A DNA stretch of 64,000 nt, taken from positions 358,466-422,465 of the forward strand of contig WBMV01006286.1 of assembly GCA_013396655.1 (NCBI GenBank), written 5' to 3'. The notes beneath the pieces are model-generated. The model was not told the DNA's origin. It did no database searches and saw only the letters and a program-made list of their open reading frames with translations. How positions within the stretch are numbered: the stretch's first letter is position 1; every line of letters starts with the position of its first letter. The position numbers and the translations under genes were made by a program. This DNA is from Campylorhamphus procurvoides. Lineage: Eukaryota; Chordata; Aves; Passeriformes; Dendrocolaptidae. Shown here piece by piece: positions 40,402-53,856 of this stretch.

Positions 40402-40686
40402 CGGAACAACACCCACCCCCATGAAAACCTGTTCGAAACCCAGCCGGAGCTGGCTGCGAGCTAACCCAAACCGAGCCGGAGCGCTGCGCGCCGCCGCAGA
40501 GTCCGCTGGGCGGGTTTTATCTCCCTCTCAAGTCGTCCCCCCCACCCCTTAATATCAAAGCGAGCAGGCCGGCAAGGGAGCAGGACAAAAAAAGAAAAAA
40601 GATGCCGAAACGCCCCCCGAGCCGNAAAAATTAATGCCCAAGCTCCCAAAGCAAAGCAAACGAAAAGCGGAGGGAAAAATAAAGGA

Positions 40687-40710
40687 TAAATAAATAAATA
40701 ATAATAATTA
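40687..40710. repeat. TAAA/TAA simple repeat at gap edge
   Basis: About three TAAA units pass into TAATAATAATTA immediately before the N run. On the other side of the gap there is a GAA-type repeat (40,979-40,998). Both edges being simple repeats suggests assembly failure in low-complexity plus GC-rich sequence. Confidence 0.85.
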
Positions 40711-40974
40711 NNNNNNNNNNNNNNNNNNNNNNNNNNNNNNNNNNNNNNNNNNNNNNNNNNNNNNNNNNNNNNNNNNNNNNNNNNNNNNNNNNNNNNNNNN
40801 NNNNNNNNNNNNNNNNNNNNNNNNNNNNNNNNNNNNNNNNNNNNNNNNNNNNNNNNNNNNNNNNNNNNNNNNNNNNNNNNNNNNNNNNNNNNNNNNNNNN
40901 NNNNNNNNNNNNNNNNNNNNNNNNNNNNNNNNNNNNNNNNNNNNNNNNNNNNNNNNNNNNNNNNNNNNNNNNNN
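40711..40974. other. Assembly gap, 264 N, in the presumed IQGAP2 promoter/exon 1
   Basis: This is a run of 264 N, with a further single N at 40,625. It abuts the CpG-dense segment. Bird assemblies often lose GC-rich first exons and promoters, and the missing IQGAP2 exon 1 is most easily explained by this gap. The true length may differ from the number of N. Confidence 0.97.
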
Positions 40975-43334
40975 AAGCAAGAAGAAGAAGAAAAAAAACT
41001 CACGAAAATGCAATAAAAGAGCAATAAAATGCAAACACCCCCCCTCAAAAAAAAGAAAACAAATGAAAACTAAATGCCTAAATCTACCAAACAATTAAAA
41101 CAAACCAAATTTCACAACGTGGAAGGCCAAGACACCTCCCCTATGGTGCTTTGGCAGAGTGGAGTGTGACAGGAGGTGAAGGACCATGTCCAGGACACCC
41201 TCCTGCAGTTTTGTGCACTTTTGAAAAACTCTCTCTACAGGCAGTGTTTTTGCCAGGCCACAAAGCCACCGTCACACACTTGCAGTCTTTGGAGTGGGGT
41301 GTGCCTGTGTGGGCCTGCCCAGTGTCGATACCCCTTTCTGAGGGAACTAGGTGTGTTCCTCCATTTGTGGCTTCCATGCAGGGTGTCCCTGTCAGAGAGG
41401 AATGATTTTGGACAGCAGAGCAACAAATCCATGGGTCAACAATTCATGGTCTGTGGCCACAGGCTACCAGGTCACATATGAAATGCATTTGGAGATGGTC
41501 AGGGGCAGGGGTTTCTCAGATGGAGGAGTACTGTAGTGCTGACCATATCCTCTTGGCAGTCTCCGAGTCCCTAACATGAAGTTTTCTGACAGACAGAGTG
41601 AAGTAGTGTGTGTGTGCACAGCCACAGTCTGCCTCACAGAGCCCGTGGGACACAACGCACCTGAGCATGTTTGTGGTTTAATGCCAGGTGCCAGGTAACT
41701 CTTGTTGTGTGTTTGCAGTGTTTGAAGATATCAGTAGTTTCTGTTTCAAACTAAAACAGTGCAGGATCCATAGAGTCTCCTCTCTGATTTTCCATGTGTT
41801 TGGGAATGTCTATACTTTGCAAGGCCTTTGTTTTGTCATTCCCTATCTCTGGCTGGGCTGGGCACTGCTCACTGATTGGAAATGCACTGAAGTGGGGAGA
41901 GACGCTCCTGACAGTACTTAAAATGTGGACTACTCAGGAGGAAAAGATTGAAAGGGTACGGTAATAAAATGACGGCCAAGAGGAAACACTGTTACTTTCC
42001 TTGAGGTCCTTTTGATTTTCTTTGCTCCCTTTTCGTCTGTACCTCGAGACCAGGGGTGATGACTTACAGTAAAGGTGAATGAGATGCAGGCACAAGTAAA
42101 GCAGTAGTCTGTACTTGGATTTCTGAATGATTTCTTGAGTTTTAAACAATCACCCATTTACTTGCTTCTCCTCTTATAAAAGACAGTCGGTTAGTAAACA
42201 CCTCACGGAAAAGAAGAAATTGACTTTTACAATTTAAAGTGCATTTGAGTTGATTGGAAATGTTACATTTGCTTTAAATTACTATTTCTACTCCCTTCTA
42301 TACTGTTATACTTAGCTTAAGTCAAAAATGTACTGTAAAACATTTTCTCTCTCCATCTCTTTTATTCTTTAGTCAAGATCAGACACTTCTAAATTTTCTT
42401 TAAAATATTTTTTCTGACTTAAATCAAGTGGCTTTGTCCCCTTGAAAAGCTTTATTTTGATGAAACATTTTCATGTTTTCAATGACAACACTTCTTTCTT
42501 GAGAAGGGCTTAGCTTGTTCTGCAGGTTGTGTAGATGTGGTGTGACACCATGACAGGGGAGTCTCTCTCTTGAAGGAACAGTCTGCCAAAGCCTCAGAGG
42601 GTCTCTGTGTGACAGTGCCAGCCTCTGATATGTTTTCGTGCTCCCTCACTTGCAATGGCTGGAAAGACATGGGTGTCTGCAGCCTTGGTGTTACATACAT
42701 TTACATTTACACCCCTTGATGCAAAAATGTTTATATCTCTGTCTCAGACTCTGTGCCTGCAATGTGCCCTCTCCCTCCTCCATCCCATGGCTTTCCTTGC
42801 CCTGGGTTGGCACCAGCAGTTTTGTCACCACATGGGGACTCAACTAATTGTCCCAGATTGAAAACTAACTTTTTTGTTTTGGTAGGATTATTTCTTAGAC
42901 CAGTGGTTCCTTTGTTGCTTTTACCCAGCTGCCTCTCCAATGTGAGTGCCAGCACGGAGCAGGGGGCAGACTGGGGGGACAGAAATGTAAGACCAGGGTA
43001 GGGAGAAGTGAGAATCTTTTTTTTGACAACGGTAACTTCTGTAATGCTTGCAGAACAACAGGCATGACAGAAACCAACTGCTCTCAGCAGGAAATGAGAC
43101 AGGTAAAAGAATATTGGAGTAACAAGCAGCAGCCCGCAGGTCTGCTCATGACATTTTGCATTAGATTTGTTAATCCCTGGTTTTCTGACTTAAAAGGCAA
43201 ACTCTGTCAACCGTTTGTGGCATGAAGATTTAGACACCTCTGGCAGCGACCAGGCAGAGAGGTTGCAGCCTGCCTCTGCAAGCCGGTGGGTGCTGCATAT
43301 CAGATAGGGGGCTGCTCCCCTCTGCACCTCCCTG

Positions 43335-43406
43335 CTCGTCTTCCTCCTTCTTCCCCGTCCAAAGTACCACTCGTCTTCCTCCTTCTTCCCCGTCCAAAGT
43401 ACCACT
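43335..43406. repeat. Perfect 35-bp tandem duplication
   Basis: A 35-bp unit beginning CTCGTCTTCCTCCTTCTTCC and ending AAAGTACCAC occurs at 43,335-43,369. It is repeated without change at 43,370-43,404 and followed by two more matching bases. The identity shows a recent duplication or an assembly duplication. The unit is pyrimidine-rich. Its length is not a multiple of three, and no gene is recognised there. Confidence 0.93.
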
Positions 43407-46400
43407 GCAGCTGCAGCTGGCTGGGAAGTTTCCCTGCAAGACAGGCAGCACACTCTGCATTCTCCCACTGTCTTATGGGTGCCTGATTGCAGTAAAAGAT
43501 GTAAAGTCAATCAGAGACTTTTAGTCTGGCTACACCAAGGCTAATACTATGAGCCATATTCTTTTTTATGTACTCAAACACTCCACTTTTATGATTATTA
43601 AGAACCACTCACTAAAGAAATCAGTGTAGTCAGCTATCTAGAGTAAATGTTTGAATATGAACGTTTCCTGTTCATACTCTGAGTCCTTTCACGGAGCTTA
43701 AGATCAATGTCCTCACCATATTATCAAGGACACTGCTGTGGATAACATGTTTCCCACTGCATTCTTGCTAACAATCCACCTCCAGCTTCCACACCTGCCC
43801 GTGAGTGAAAAAATGTGCTCCAACAGGGAGAGGATGTGGGAGCAAGACTGGGGGGAATGGTCTGTATTTTAATTCAGCTGTGTTCCAAGGCAGCTCTTCG
43901 CTGCTCCAGATCTAACAGGGAAATAAGCTGACATAAAACTCAAAGGAGGGAGGGTTCAAAATGTACCCTTCCCATGTTTCATTGCCTGTATTTGGATCAA
44001 AAAGCTGCGGAGGACTCTGCTATTTCATGTTTTCTGACATCCTGTTGTGTACAGAGGGATTTTATATGGTGAAGGATATTGATATTTGAAATTCTTTGGT
44101 GGCTTATGTAGCAGTGACGCAAGTACATGCAGGTAATTAGAGACACTAGGCTTTTTGTTGGAAACAACAACTTTAAAGTCACTTTTTCTGTGACAATGCC
44201 TGAATCTTATTGTTAAATCATATGCCTTGGCCGGCTGCACTTGTCCTACAGAGAGATAACTGCATTTATAAATTTAAAAGAGGTTTTGCTTGGTGGTTTC
44301 GGTTTTGATTTGTTTTGTTTTGCTTTAGTTTGTGCTTTTTCCTATTAGACACTGCAGAGAGGGACCACATCCTTTTTATTTTTGTAGGAGAGAAAGCCTG
44401 GGCTGGAGAGATCACACTGGTAAGTGGGAGTGGGGAACTACTCCATGGGTGCGTCAGTCTGAATCTGTGCAGCACAATACGGAAGGAGATTAGCTCCAGG
44501 CAGGCTCCCAGTTATGGCAAGGACCTTTTCAATTGTTTCCTTCTTACAGCTCATTAAAGGCTGACAAGCTTAAGCTGGACGTGCTACATGGGTGCTTGTG
44601 CTGACCCAACAGTGGTGTGTCGTAACCAAAAATGGCTGGCTGGCCTTTCTGCTCCCTGTGCCCACCAGCAGATCTTTCCCCTGGCCAGTGGGATGGACTC
44701 CGAGTGCCTCAGTGTGATGTGAGGGTTCCTGCAGTCCTGCTGGACGTCAGAAGTTGCCAAAGAGATGGTGACACACAAGGGTCTCAGTGGCAGAGCTGGT
44801 GTTCCTGTATGCTGACAAGGATATCAGTGGGAACACCCGGTGAGCCTAGATTAATAATTTTGCATAAATTGAAGTGAAAAGGCCACAACTGCTGTGTTTA
44901 TTAATCCAACACAAAGGTTAAGAGGTGCTCAAGGCAATGTTAGGAAACACAAGATCAGGAAGTGCCCCCAGCACAGCTGCCTCTACAGTCTGCTGTGGGT
45001 CTTGCAAGCAGCTGCCTCTACAGGGAGGGGATCAGCTGCAGGAATCGTCTCTGTGAAATGTGCTGAGTTACAGCCTTCCCCTCAGCACAGTATTCATCTT
45101 ATGCATTATTTATTGTCATGAGGTAAGTAAACAATTAAGTAATCACATAATTGGCTACAGGGATCCTGAAGAATAGAGACTGCGTCAGTAGGGAGTCTGT
45201 AACTTCCCTACTCAGGAAAAGCAAGTGAGGGACATTGCATGCCTCTGCTCCCCTCCCTTTGTGCCTAGAAGGGAGAGGTGATGGTGCAACCCAATGTTCC
45301 CCACCCCCGATTCCTTTCTCAGCTCTTCCTTTCTAATGAGTGAAGGCCTGTGGTCACAGCAGAATCCTTAATTAGAAAGGCATATTAAGCTCAGGCTAGA
45401 CTGGAGCTATGTCGGTCAAAGCATCTTACTCAAATGTGATTTCACAAATTCAAAATATCATGGCATACTGAATGGCAGGTAAAATGGATGTCTGTAACAG
45501 AAGAGCTGAGGTGCCTTCCACCCTCTGTAGCAACAGTTCCTTCTCATTGAGGAAGTGATTTTAACTTCTGAATTGTCCTTGGTGTGTGGTCGGCGTACAT
45601 TAAACACCAAAACTCAACATTTAGAGGAACGTGTTCCTCAGATTTTATAATACTAGTGAGAGTGAGCTACAGTAGATGCAAACATGCCTAAGCTCTATTG
45701 GGTGCAGGTATGACTAAAAAAACCCTAATTATGTTCTTATTTACCTTGAAATAGAAAACCCAGTTTTTAAAAGCAAAAGAAGTGATTCACAGGATGGAGG
45801 AGAAACAAATGTATGAGTAATTTTGAGCCAAACTTGTAGAGAAAGAAACCAGAAAATGTATAATAAAATACATGCTAAAGTGTTAAGTTAAATGTTTGTA
45901 CAAGAGTGTATTTGTATAGCACTGACACTAACACTTGGTTAGAGAAAATACTTCAGTGTCAGAAATCAGTCTTCTTTCTGCCACTTGCAAATCTGATGTT
46001 GTTTGCCTTAAAGCTGCAGCAACAAAAGTACAAAGGTGCTTAAGCACCCGCACTTCACTTGTTCTGAGAAAAATAGCCTTTCTAGACCTTGTGTTTTGAG
46101 GGAAAACTAGCAAATACAGTCCTGGAAATATGAAAAGCCATATATCCGCCAGCATTTTCATCAGAAAACCTTGTAATTTCCAATTTAGTGCTGCAAATCC
46201 AAGGATTTATGTTTCAAACACTGACAGCTTGGAAAAAGCAATACTGTGATTCTTCAGTGTCTCTTCCCAAGTCCCAGATTGTGCATTACACCTGGAGAAG
46301 CACCACTCATGCTGATGCAGTTATGCTCACAGGGCTATCGGTAGGGTTACACCATTATCTCAGTCATGGGACTAAGCTGACTTAATATTCCTCACTGCTG

Positions 46401-49400
46401 CCCAAAAGCTGTGGTTTTCTTTCTCAGAAGCCAGCTTAATTTCCAAAAAGCTGCTTATGTGTAAAAGAGGCTGAAGTGATGTATCCAGTACTAAAAGTAA
46501 GAAACGGTGGTGAGGTGAGAATACTGCTGTGTCTACCTCTAATTGCTTAAATGTGATGCAGCTGACATTACTTAAGGTGCATTTTAGAGGTGTACTTTTA
46601 TATGCCCTTTCCTATCAGGTGGGGGCTCCCTCTGTTTTTTCCATCCTGGCAAGACTTTGTTAAACCCTGTCTGTCAAGGTACCTAAGAAACTAGTTTCTC
46701 TGCTTGAACAGGTTTAAAAAAAAACAACAAAAAAAGAAAGTATTTGTTCAAAATGTCTTGGACAAGTGCCCTTGTTCCTGCAAAAGTGGCATGAATTTAG
46801 CAAGACAGAGGTGGAAATCTTTCTGCAAGCACCCTGCCAGAAAAGAACTTTCTCCATTTGTCTGTTGGAATAAATATTTATTCGTTTAACAGAGTACTTC
46901 AGAGTGGAGTGACCCTCTTTGTCTAGACATAATGAATAACCATAAAAATGAATTCAGAACTGTATGGAAGCAGGGAACATCTGTGGCCAGCTGAAGCTCA
47001 CAGATTCAGCAAAAATGCCTTCTTTATCAAGCTGGATGTAGCAGAAGTAAAATCTTTATTGTTTCCTCACATGTTATCCACAAACTCTAAGTGGTCTGCC
47101 TGTGGTGGTGTTTCTTTTGGGGGGGATTTTTATGGGTTTTGGAGTGGCATTTTTTTGGTTTTGTAATACAGCATCTATGTGCTTCTTTGTGATTGCATGT
47201 GCTTAGCAATGTTTCCACTCCACTAAAAGTCTATGCATTATTCACTCATTAATGTTTTATTTATTTATTACTCTTGAGGCACAGAGCTAGGAGCTTTGCA
47301 TTTACAGCGTACTGAGTGACAGCTAAGGGAACCCTACAACTATTTCTTGCCTGCCAACAGTTGCCCTACAGATAAAGAATGGGCTGAACTCCCATGGATT
47401 TCCACCAGACTAATTCTGGTCTTCTTATTTCCATCACTTTTCCACTGGCATGGCTCCAGCCCTTTGAAAAGCTCCTCATTATTCACATTAGTGTAAAAAA
47501 ATGAAGAACGTGTCTAAAAGACTGACAAATTCAGGCTCCAGGAAGCTCAGCCAGGAGAGCTAATCCCAGCATCCAGGGAACACAGTGTCAGCAGCCTCCT
47601 CTTATTTAAATCAAAATGGCTTCAGTTTGAATTACACTGCTGGAAGCATTTTTGTTGTTTTTCTAAGGGAAAAAGGGTATTCCTCAGATAACCAGATCCC
47701 AAACACTTGTGTCTGTAGCATTAAATGACCATGTGAAAAGCAGGTAAAAAATAATCAGAAACTTGTGTAGAAGCTTGTGTACTCTGTTATTCTGGTATTC
47801 TGACATTGGCTCACTGAGTTATGGTAGCACCACTTGCAGGGAGACCCAAAGCCACTCTCCACTCAGGACTTGTCCCACCAAAGCTTGCGGCACAGATGAG
47901 CCAGTCCCTGCTCACTCATCTCACAAGGTGTGTGATACTTGGGCAAGCAAAGGATCTCAATCTGCTGCTGAGCAGTTGCAGCTGAAACCCTGTGTGAGCT
48001 TTAACAATAAGGTCTTTCCTGTTTCTTTTCATTAGTTATTTTTCCTACTCCACCTGTAGGTCAGTTTAGGCAACTGCACTGTTTCAGTGTGGGCCCATTT
48101 ATTTTCTATAACCGGATTACTGACAGTAAAATATGCTCCCCTGACATGGTCAGTGTTAATGTTTCCACAGAGGGAGGGCCCTGTGTCACCATGAACAGAT
48201 AGTTTTCCTTGGTTTCAACATTCTTGTAACAACAACAATGCAAAGTAATATATTTCATCACAGATGACTTCTTAAACAGATGTATGCTCATATCCACATT
48301 TTTTTTCTTTTGGTTTATGGTTGGTCAACAGTTTTTGGCAGTCAAAGTCCTGACTTTTACCCTGGGAATGGAGCTCCATTTGTCCTTGTATCTCTGTCTT
48401 TAATAACTATGTATTTTATATACCACAAAACACAGTATGACTTCCCTATCAGCCACTGGTTAGAGTTCTCACTAACAGTGTAATACTGATATTGCTGTAA
48501 CTCAAAAGTATATCAGCATCTTAGTGTTCCTTGGTTCTACTTCAACGTCTTCACTAATTACTTCAAGTGGACAGCTTATTTTTCATACAATTTTACTGAA
48601 CAGTATCAAAACAATAATTTCTGTAAATCCTTATGGGCAGAATGGGAGGGACGGGGGATACATGTTCATAGACAGCAGTTCATGAAGGGGCCAAAACCCA
48701 TTGCATGGGAAATAAACCTGGGAAAAAAAGACCCTAACTGATATGTAATCCTACATACCAGGAGGATTTCCTTTCAAATAGTCTAGTTCTACTACCAATG
48801 CTGCAATGCTTCTTGTAGGCAGAACCTGGAGTTTGTAAGGGGTTCCTTGGGGAAGCATGTGCAAGGACAGCCTCTCAAAGCTAAATGATGCAGGAAATAC
48901 AGGAGTCCACTAATGGCTTCACTTCCAGAACACCTGAGAAGGTAGATTACTCTTAGTTTTATCTGAATAGCCATTCCTAATATCTATAAAGTCCAGTCTA
49001 ACTCCAAAGCAACGGATACTTTTATTTAAAGTCAGGAACCCACTGGGAGTCCTGGGGTGAACTGATCTGCAGTCTGTATGGGCACATAACACAATTAAAT
49101 GCATTATAAACAATCTGTTGTAAATACACAAGTCAGATCTGTTGTAACCACTAGCAAAAACACTGTTGTCCTGCAATAATCCAACTCTGCATTATAATGA
49201 ATTTTTTTAAATTAAAGTGCTATTTGCTTGGGGGAGAATAAAGATCAGACCTGTATACAGGCCTAGCCTGTATTTGGTCAAAATTCAGCCAAATTATCTG
49301 GATAACCAAGCAGTATTTTAAGTATTTCACACTTCATTCTCGTAGTTAGTGATTCTTAAATACCTACTTTTTCAGCACTGAAGTGTTTTTGAGGAATACT

Positions 49401-52400
49401 TTGACAACTTCTCATTCTGTGACTAGAAGTGTCACAGTCTGGCTTTTGTGAAGGGTAATAGAATTTGCTCAAGAACCGATAAGGCTGACACTGGTTTGTC
49501 TTCCCATTTTCAAAGGTGGAAACATTACCTGGATTGATTAGTATATGCATTTCCAGATGCAATTCGTTCAGGCATTTGTTCTTTCCAGGCTATTTAGTAT
49601 GTACAAGTTTAGTCTGCTCTAGTAATACAAAATCATTACTGAAGCCCTAATCAGACCAGTTAGGTTCACTCTGAGAACCAAAAGGAACATGAGGCAAAAT
49701 GCATCTGCAGAAAGAGTGCATTAACCTGTATACTGTGGAAGTTTCTAGTGACACCAGAAAACATACAGAATGGTACAGTTTTCAGTTCTGTTTAATATTT
49801 TTGGGAAAGTCTATGAGGAACTTTCAGCCAACATTTCTTATCTCTGCTGCCAATATGAAGTGTATTAAAAAGTTCCAGATGGGGAACTGGATGGGGAGCA
49901 TTCAGGTTAGATGCCACTCTCACATAGCCCAATACATCACCTGTGTAACTTTACTTTGCTATGGATTAAATACTAATGATCGCCTAGCTGGCATCCTAGT
50001 GGAAAGCAAAGCATATGAATGATTCACATGGTCTATTTTGATGTCTGGTCTCAGGTGTACACAGTGCTGGATCTCACAAAATGCCTTCCTCTCTTACATT
50101 TCCATACTCAGTGTCTATACATCTCATACAGTATGTAGACAGGCACACACACATAATGATATGAATTAAGCATCATCATTTTGATAGCATAGTTTTGACA
50201 GCCAGGAATATATAAATGTCTGCTTCCAAAATTCTTTTAGAGGAGTGCTGCCCTACAAGCAAAATCGCCATTTTTTGCAGGGTGATGTGCTCCAACACAT
50301 GATTCCCTGCTACTCAATATTTTCTAGAGACTACGTGAAGTTTCTGAAAGGTAACTGTGAAGAGTTCTACTAATCTTTGCCAACACTCCCTTTCAGATTG
50401 TTTTCTTGTCTTCTGTACAAAACAGTGGAAGATAAGAACAGCACTTCCCAGAATGAGAAGGCACATCTCCACTAGAGGATGAGAGCAGTGCACCCTTCAA
50501 ATGCAGGTAGTTGATGATGTACAACTAAGGAGACTTACAATAGGAATTAGTACTTCTATTGGTTGTACTTAATAAATAAAAAGGCTTTTTTCATACTGTT
50601 CCACAAAAGCTCAAGTTGCCAAAGAACAGTCACAAAATCATATATGTCCTTGGGCACTGGATTCTGCAGACATTACTCTTGCATGAGCTGAAAATCAATT
50701 CAATTCACATGTAGCTTAACTTTTCCCTGTTGGTGACACAGCTAAATGGGATCGTGTGTTTTGTTTAGTCCATCATCTGTTTGGAATAACCTATATTTGG
50801 AAATGTGTTTCAGATCCAGCCATGGAAATGTCAGAATATAAATAGCTCACCATTTTTTTGTTACTTTAAAGCTACTACATTTGATCTGTTGATGCATTTT
50901 GGAAGTCCCTAGTACAGAAATGCAATGAACTTAACATTGTTGCATTGCTGTTTCAGTTTCTGAGTTGTTTTGGGGCTGTTTTTTAGTTCTGTGTGTGGTG
51001 GTTTTTTGGTTGGTTGGGTTAGTTTTGTTTTTCTGTGAATACTAAGTTCTTATGGAACCATAGTTTATTGCGTAAATTCCCATTGGCCTTTCAGATGCAT
51101 GAATGATCACACCTTGCAGCAGTATGTTTTCAAATAGAGTTAGACTAGACCTTTGGGTGATAATATACTCCTGCAGTGCAGTTACGTAGTGAGAGGCCAG
51201 ATGTCTACTTTGTGTATTTATGTACCATAAAAGTACGAATCCCAGATGGTTAACAAAAGAACTTTGCCTCTTGCAACTATAGTAACTTTTACTTTATCTT
51301 TTTTTTTTTTACAATCATTTCAATTCATTTAACTTTATTAACTTGTTCCATGTTTACTTTTACTGCATGTTCAGCCTCTATTACAGGCACTAAAGATGAG
51401 ATATGTACAGAACCTTTGTAAAAGAACTAATTAAAGTAAAACAACTGGGATTTTGTATAGTGGGTAGTGCAGTGTCTTACGAGTAAAGAAGAACAATATT
51501 CTGGCTATCATCACACCTGGTATGTGTTCATTGCAGAGAACGAATCTTTATTTTAATATAGCAGAGCAAAAAATCATCCCCATTTAGTAATCTGATGTAC
51601 ACTAAATAACTTTCCATTTGTTACACAGATGATAAATATTTTGCAGATAAATTTATAAACACTTCCACATTTTATAGATTTATGCTGTACACAGTCATTC
51701 TACACAGAGCATGCCCTTTCACAGATATACAGACAGCTTTCTTCAGGGGACTTAATCAAAAACACTTGGTCAAACATTTTGGAAGCTGGTAATCTGACGC
51801 AGAGGAGGATACTGGAAAGATGAGTTCACAATCATATCAGCTGGACTTGAAATGAAAAATTCAGAACTCTAAAAGAGAAAATTTATCAAGGCACACACAT
51901 GCAAACACATATATACAATAGTGGTGACTGTAACCTGCTTTACAGGAGATCACACAGAGCAGTAAAGGAAACAGAAAGAAAGAGAGAAGTCAGGACCATT
52001 GCCAAGATCTTGTTGCAGATTAGCAGATCTGAAATAGAATTCCTATGGATAAGTGGCAGTTCAACTTCAAAGTAGCTTGTTACCCGTATATACAATACGT
52101 ACATGTTACTTTGCGCTGAGAAATGGAGACTGTCAGAAATGGTTATGGTTTTCTTCACAACATAAGCACACTAACATACCTGTGTGTTTGTACTGAAGAC
52201 TCTTTGAAAAATTGCACTGCCACTTGGCTCAGAGCCGTTGGAAATTTGAATGGAAGTTTAGAACGAGAAACTGGGAACAGAAAATAACCACAAAAAAACC
52301 TAGGAGCGAATACATGTTTTCATCCTGTTACTTTGCATCAGAAAACACTAATAAGTTGCTAAGAAAATCAGTAACCTGACAATGCCAATAAATTGCAGTG

Positions 52401-53800
52401 AAGGCAAAGAACTCTCTGTACTTCATCCTTGATAATCAACTTATGCATTTATGTCGTTACACTGCAGTGGAAATCATCCACTTAAAAAAATATCTAATTG
52501 TATATATTTTAGGCCAAATATGAGATACAATTTAACTGTCATTTCCACATAGAAAGTAGTATTATCTATTGCTCCTATAGATGTGAAAGACAATTTTCCA
52601 CTTGTAAATGTCTGTTCATGATCACAATTAGAAACTATATGGTACGGCCTCACGCACTGAGTATGTTTTCTCCTTGAAAAGTCCTCCGACTTTCTAAGAA
52701 GTACTATCACATAAGCATTGCTACCCTTTCTTAGTCTCCTCCCAAAGATGTGGTATAGACTGGTATTCAGTTTATCAACTCATAGAACACATGGGGATGA
52801 AAAAGAATTGTAAGTTCCTTGAGTGAGTTGGTTGGTTTGTTTGTTTTAGTCTTCTTGTAGAGTTGGCTTTCCTATAGCAAATATACATTTCTTCCTTTGG
52901 AGAGAATATGCCTTTTCTTCTGCTTTTTTGCTTCTGAAGCATGAGTGTCTGTCCCCTACCAGAGAAAGCACACTGCACAGAGTGAGCATCTTGCAAAGAG
53001 TGAAGAAGTAATGTAGCAGATGCCAGCTTTTGAAAGAGTTCTTTCCATCATCACTGATCTGTGTGCATGCACTGATATTTTCATCCTGAATTTGCTTGAA
53101 TTATCTCCACCATGACTTTATATGGCACTAATTACTGTAGAAGATCTCTATAGGTGTTAATCATTAACTGAAAGACACCCTGGCAATGGCTCTGTTTCAG
53201 ACTGGTCGAAGATTGCTGATAAGAACAGCAGCAAATAATTGTTTAACCACACCACTAGAATGACTGCAACTACATATGCAGAAACAATGAGAAACATACA
53301 ATACAGGAAATCACAGACATTTTCTCAAACATTACACAGAAGTTAGCATGTTGATATCCCCATGGACCATTTTGAAGGCCTTTTGGTTGAATAAGACAAA
53401 AGTCATAGCTTTTAGGAGTTTATGTATCTGAGAGTGCTGTGTCTTGTAGTCACTGGAATAAAACCAGTGCCTTTGCATGATGTGCTGTTTCGCTGTTTGG
53501 CACAGTGTGGCAGGGCAGGAGGGTTGGGCAGGCAGGGGAAGGCAAGAGCTAAGTCAAAGCTCATTTTTCAGAGCATCGCAGGAATTCCCTTCCAATGTTT
53601 GAAAACTAATGGACAGCTGAGATGAATCTTGGCATCCCAATAATTTTGCATACGATTAAGTAAAGGTTTCTGCACAAGGAGTGGAGCAGGATGTTATTTG
53701 TGTCCAAAGCACAATGAACAATACAGAAAGTAACATTGTCATCAAGAATGAAATGAGAACATGTTTTTTAAATCTTACATCCACCTGTGTTATAGAGAGG

Positions 53801-53856
53801 TGAGCGTGTATGTATGTGTGTATACTTACCCACATGTGTATCTGTATATGTATTCA
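53801..53856. repeat. Degenerate TG/TA dinucleotide repeat
   Basis: Interrupted TGTA/TGTG units (GTGTATGTATGTGTGTATAC, then ATGTGTATCTGTATATGTAT) mark an old microsatellite in intergenic DNA. Confidence 0.7.

Larger units (their letters stand above)
20176..40710 (-). other. IQGAP2: Putative IQGAP2 intron 1
   Basis: This is the region upstream, in the gene's direction, of exon 2, running to the CpG-dense segment and gap where exon 1 is inferred to lie. I saw no coding exon, no tRNA and no known RNA. Open frames reach about 130 codons (35,883-36,284 plus strand; 33,991-34,374 minus strand) but show no domain, and their composition follows local GC rather than coding constraint. Contents are A/C-rich low-complexity runs near 21.3-21.7 kb, an imperfect 26-bp duplication at 24.1 kb, a CR1 at 24.6-25.0 kb, and the AAGTTA-rich array at 40.1-40.4 kb. 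The right boundary is inferred because exon 1 itself is not seen. Confidence 0.6.
39864..40710 (-). promoter_or_regulatory. IQGAP2: CpG-dense segment, candidate IQGAP2 promoter/first-exon region
   Basis: Two GC-rich, CpG-dense patches stand out from AT-rich surroundings: 39,864-39,985 with about 8 CpG, and 40,441-40,624 with about 18 CpG by hand count. A GC box, GGGCGGG, lies at 40,508-40,514. The segment runs into the 264-N gap. IQGAP2 exon 2 lies 20 kb to the left and the SV2C stop 19.5 kb to the right on the same strand. The IQGAP2 start should therefore fall between them, and this is the only CpG-island-like stretch there. No sequence encoding the short IQGAP2 exon-1 peptide was recognised outside the gap, so exon 1 is probably inside it. 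Transcription start and direction are inferred from gene order. Confidence 0.6.

Noticed and set aside
40461..41094. Two long minus-strand frames of 195 and 128 codons
   Set aside because: Most of their length is N translated as X. The real residues on either side are low-complexity or CpG-patch translation, not protein.
47101..47165. G-rich run as a possible G-quadruplex
   Set aside because: Only one run of seven G and one of three G are present; the other runs have two G, so the four G-tracts of three or more needed are absent.
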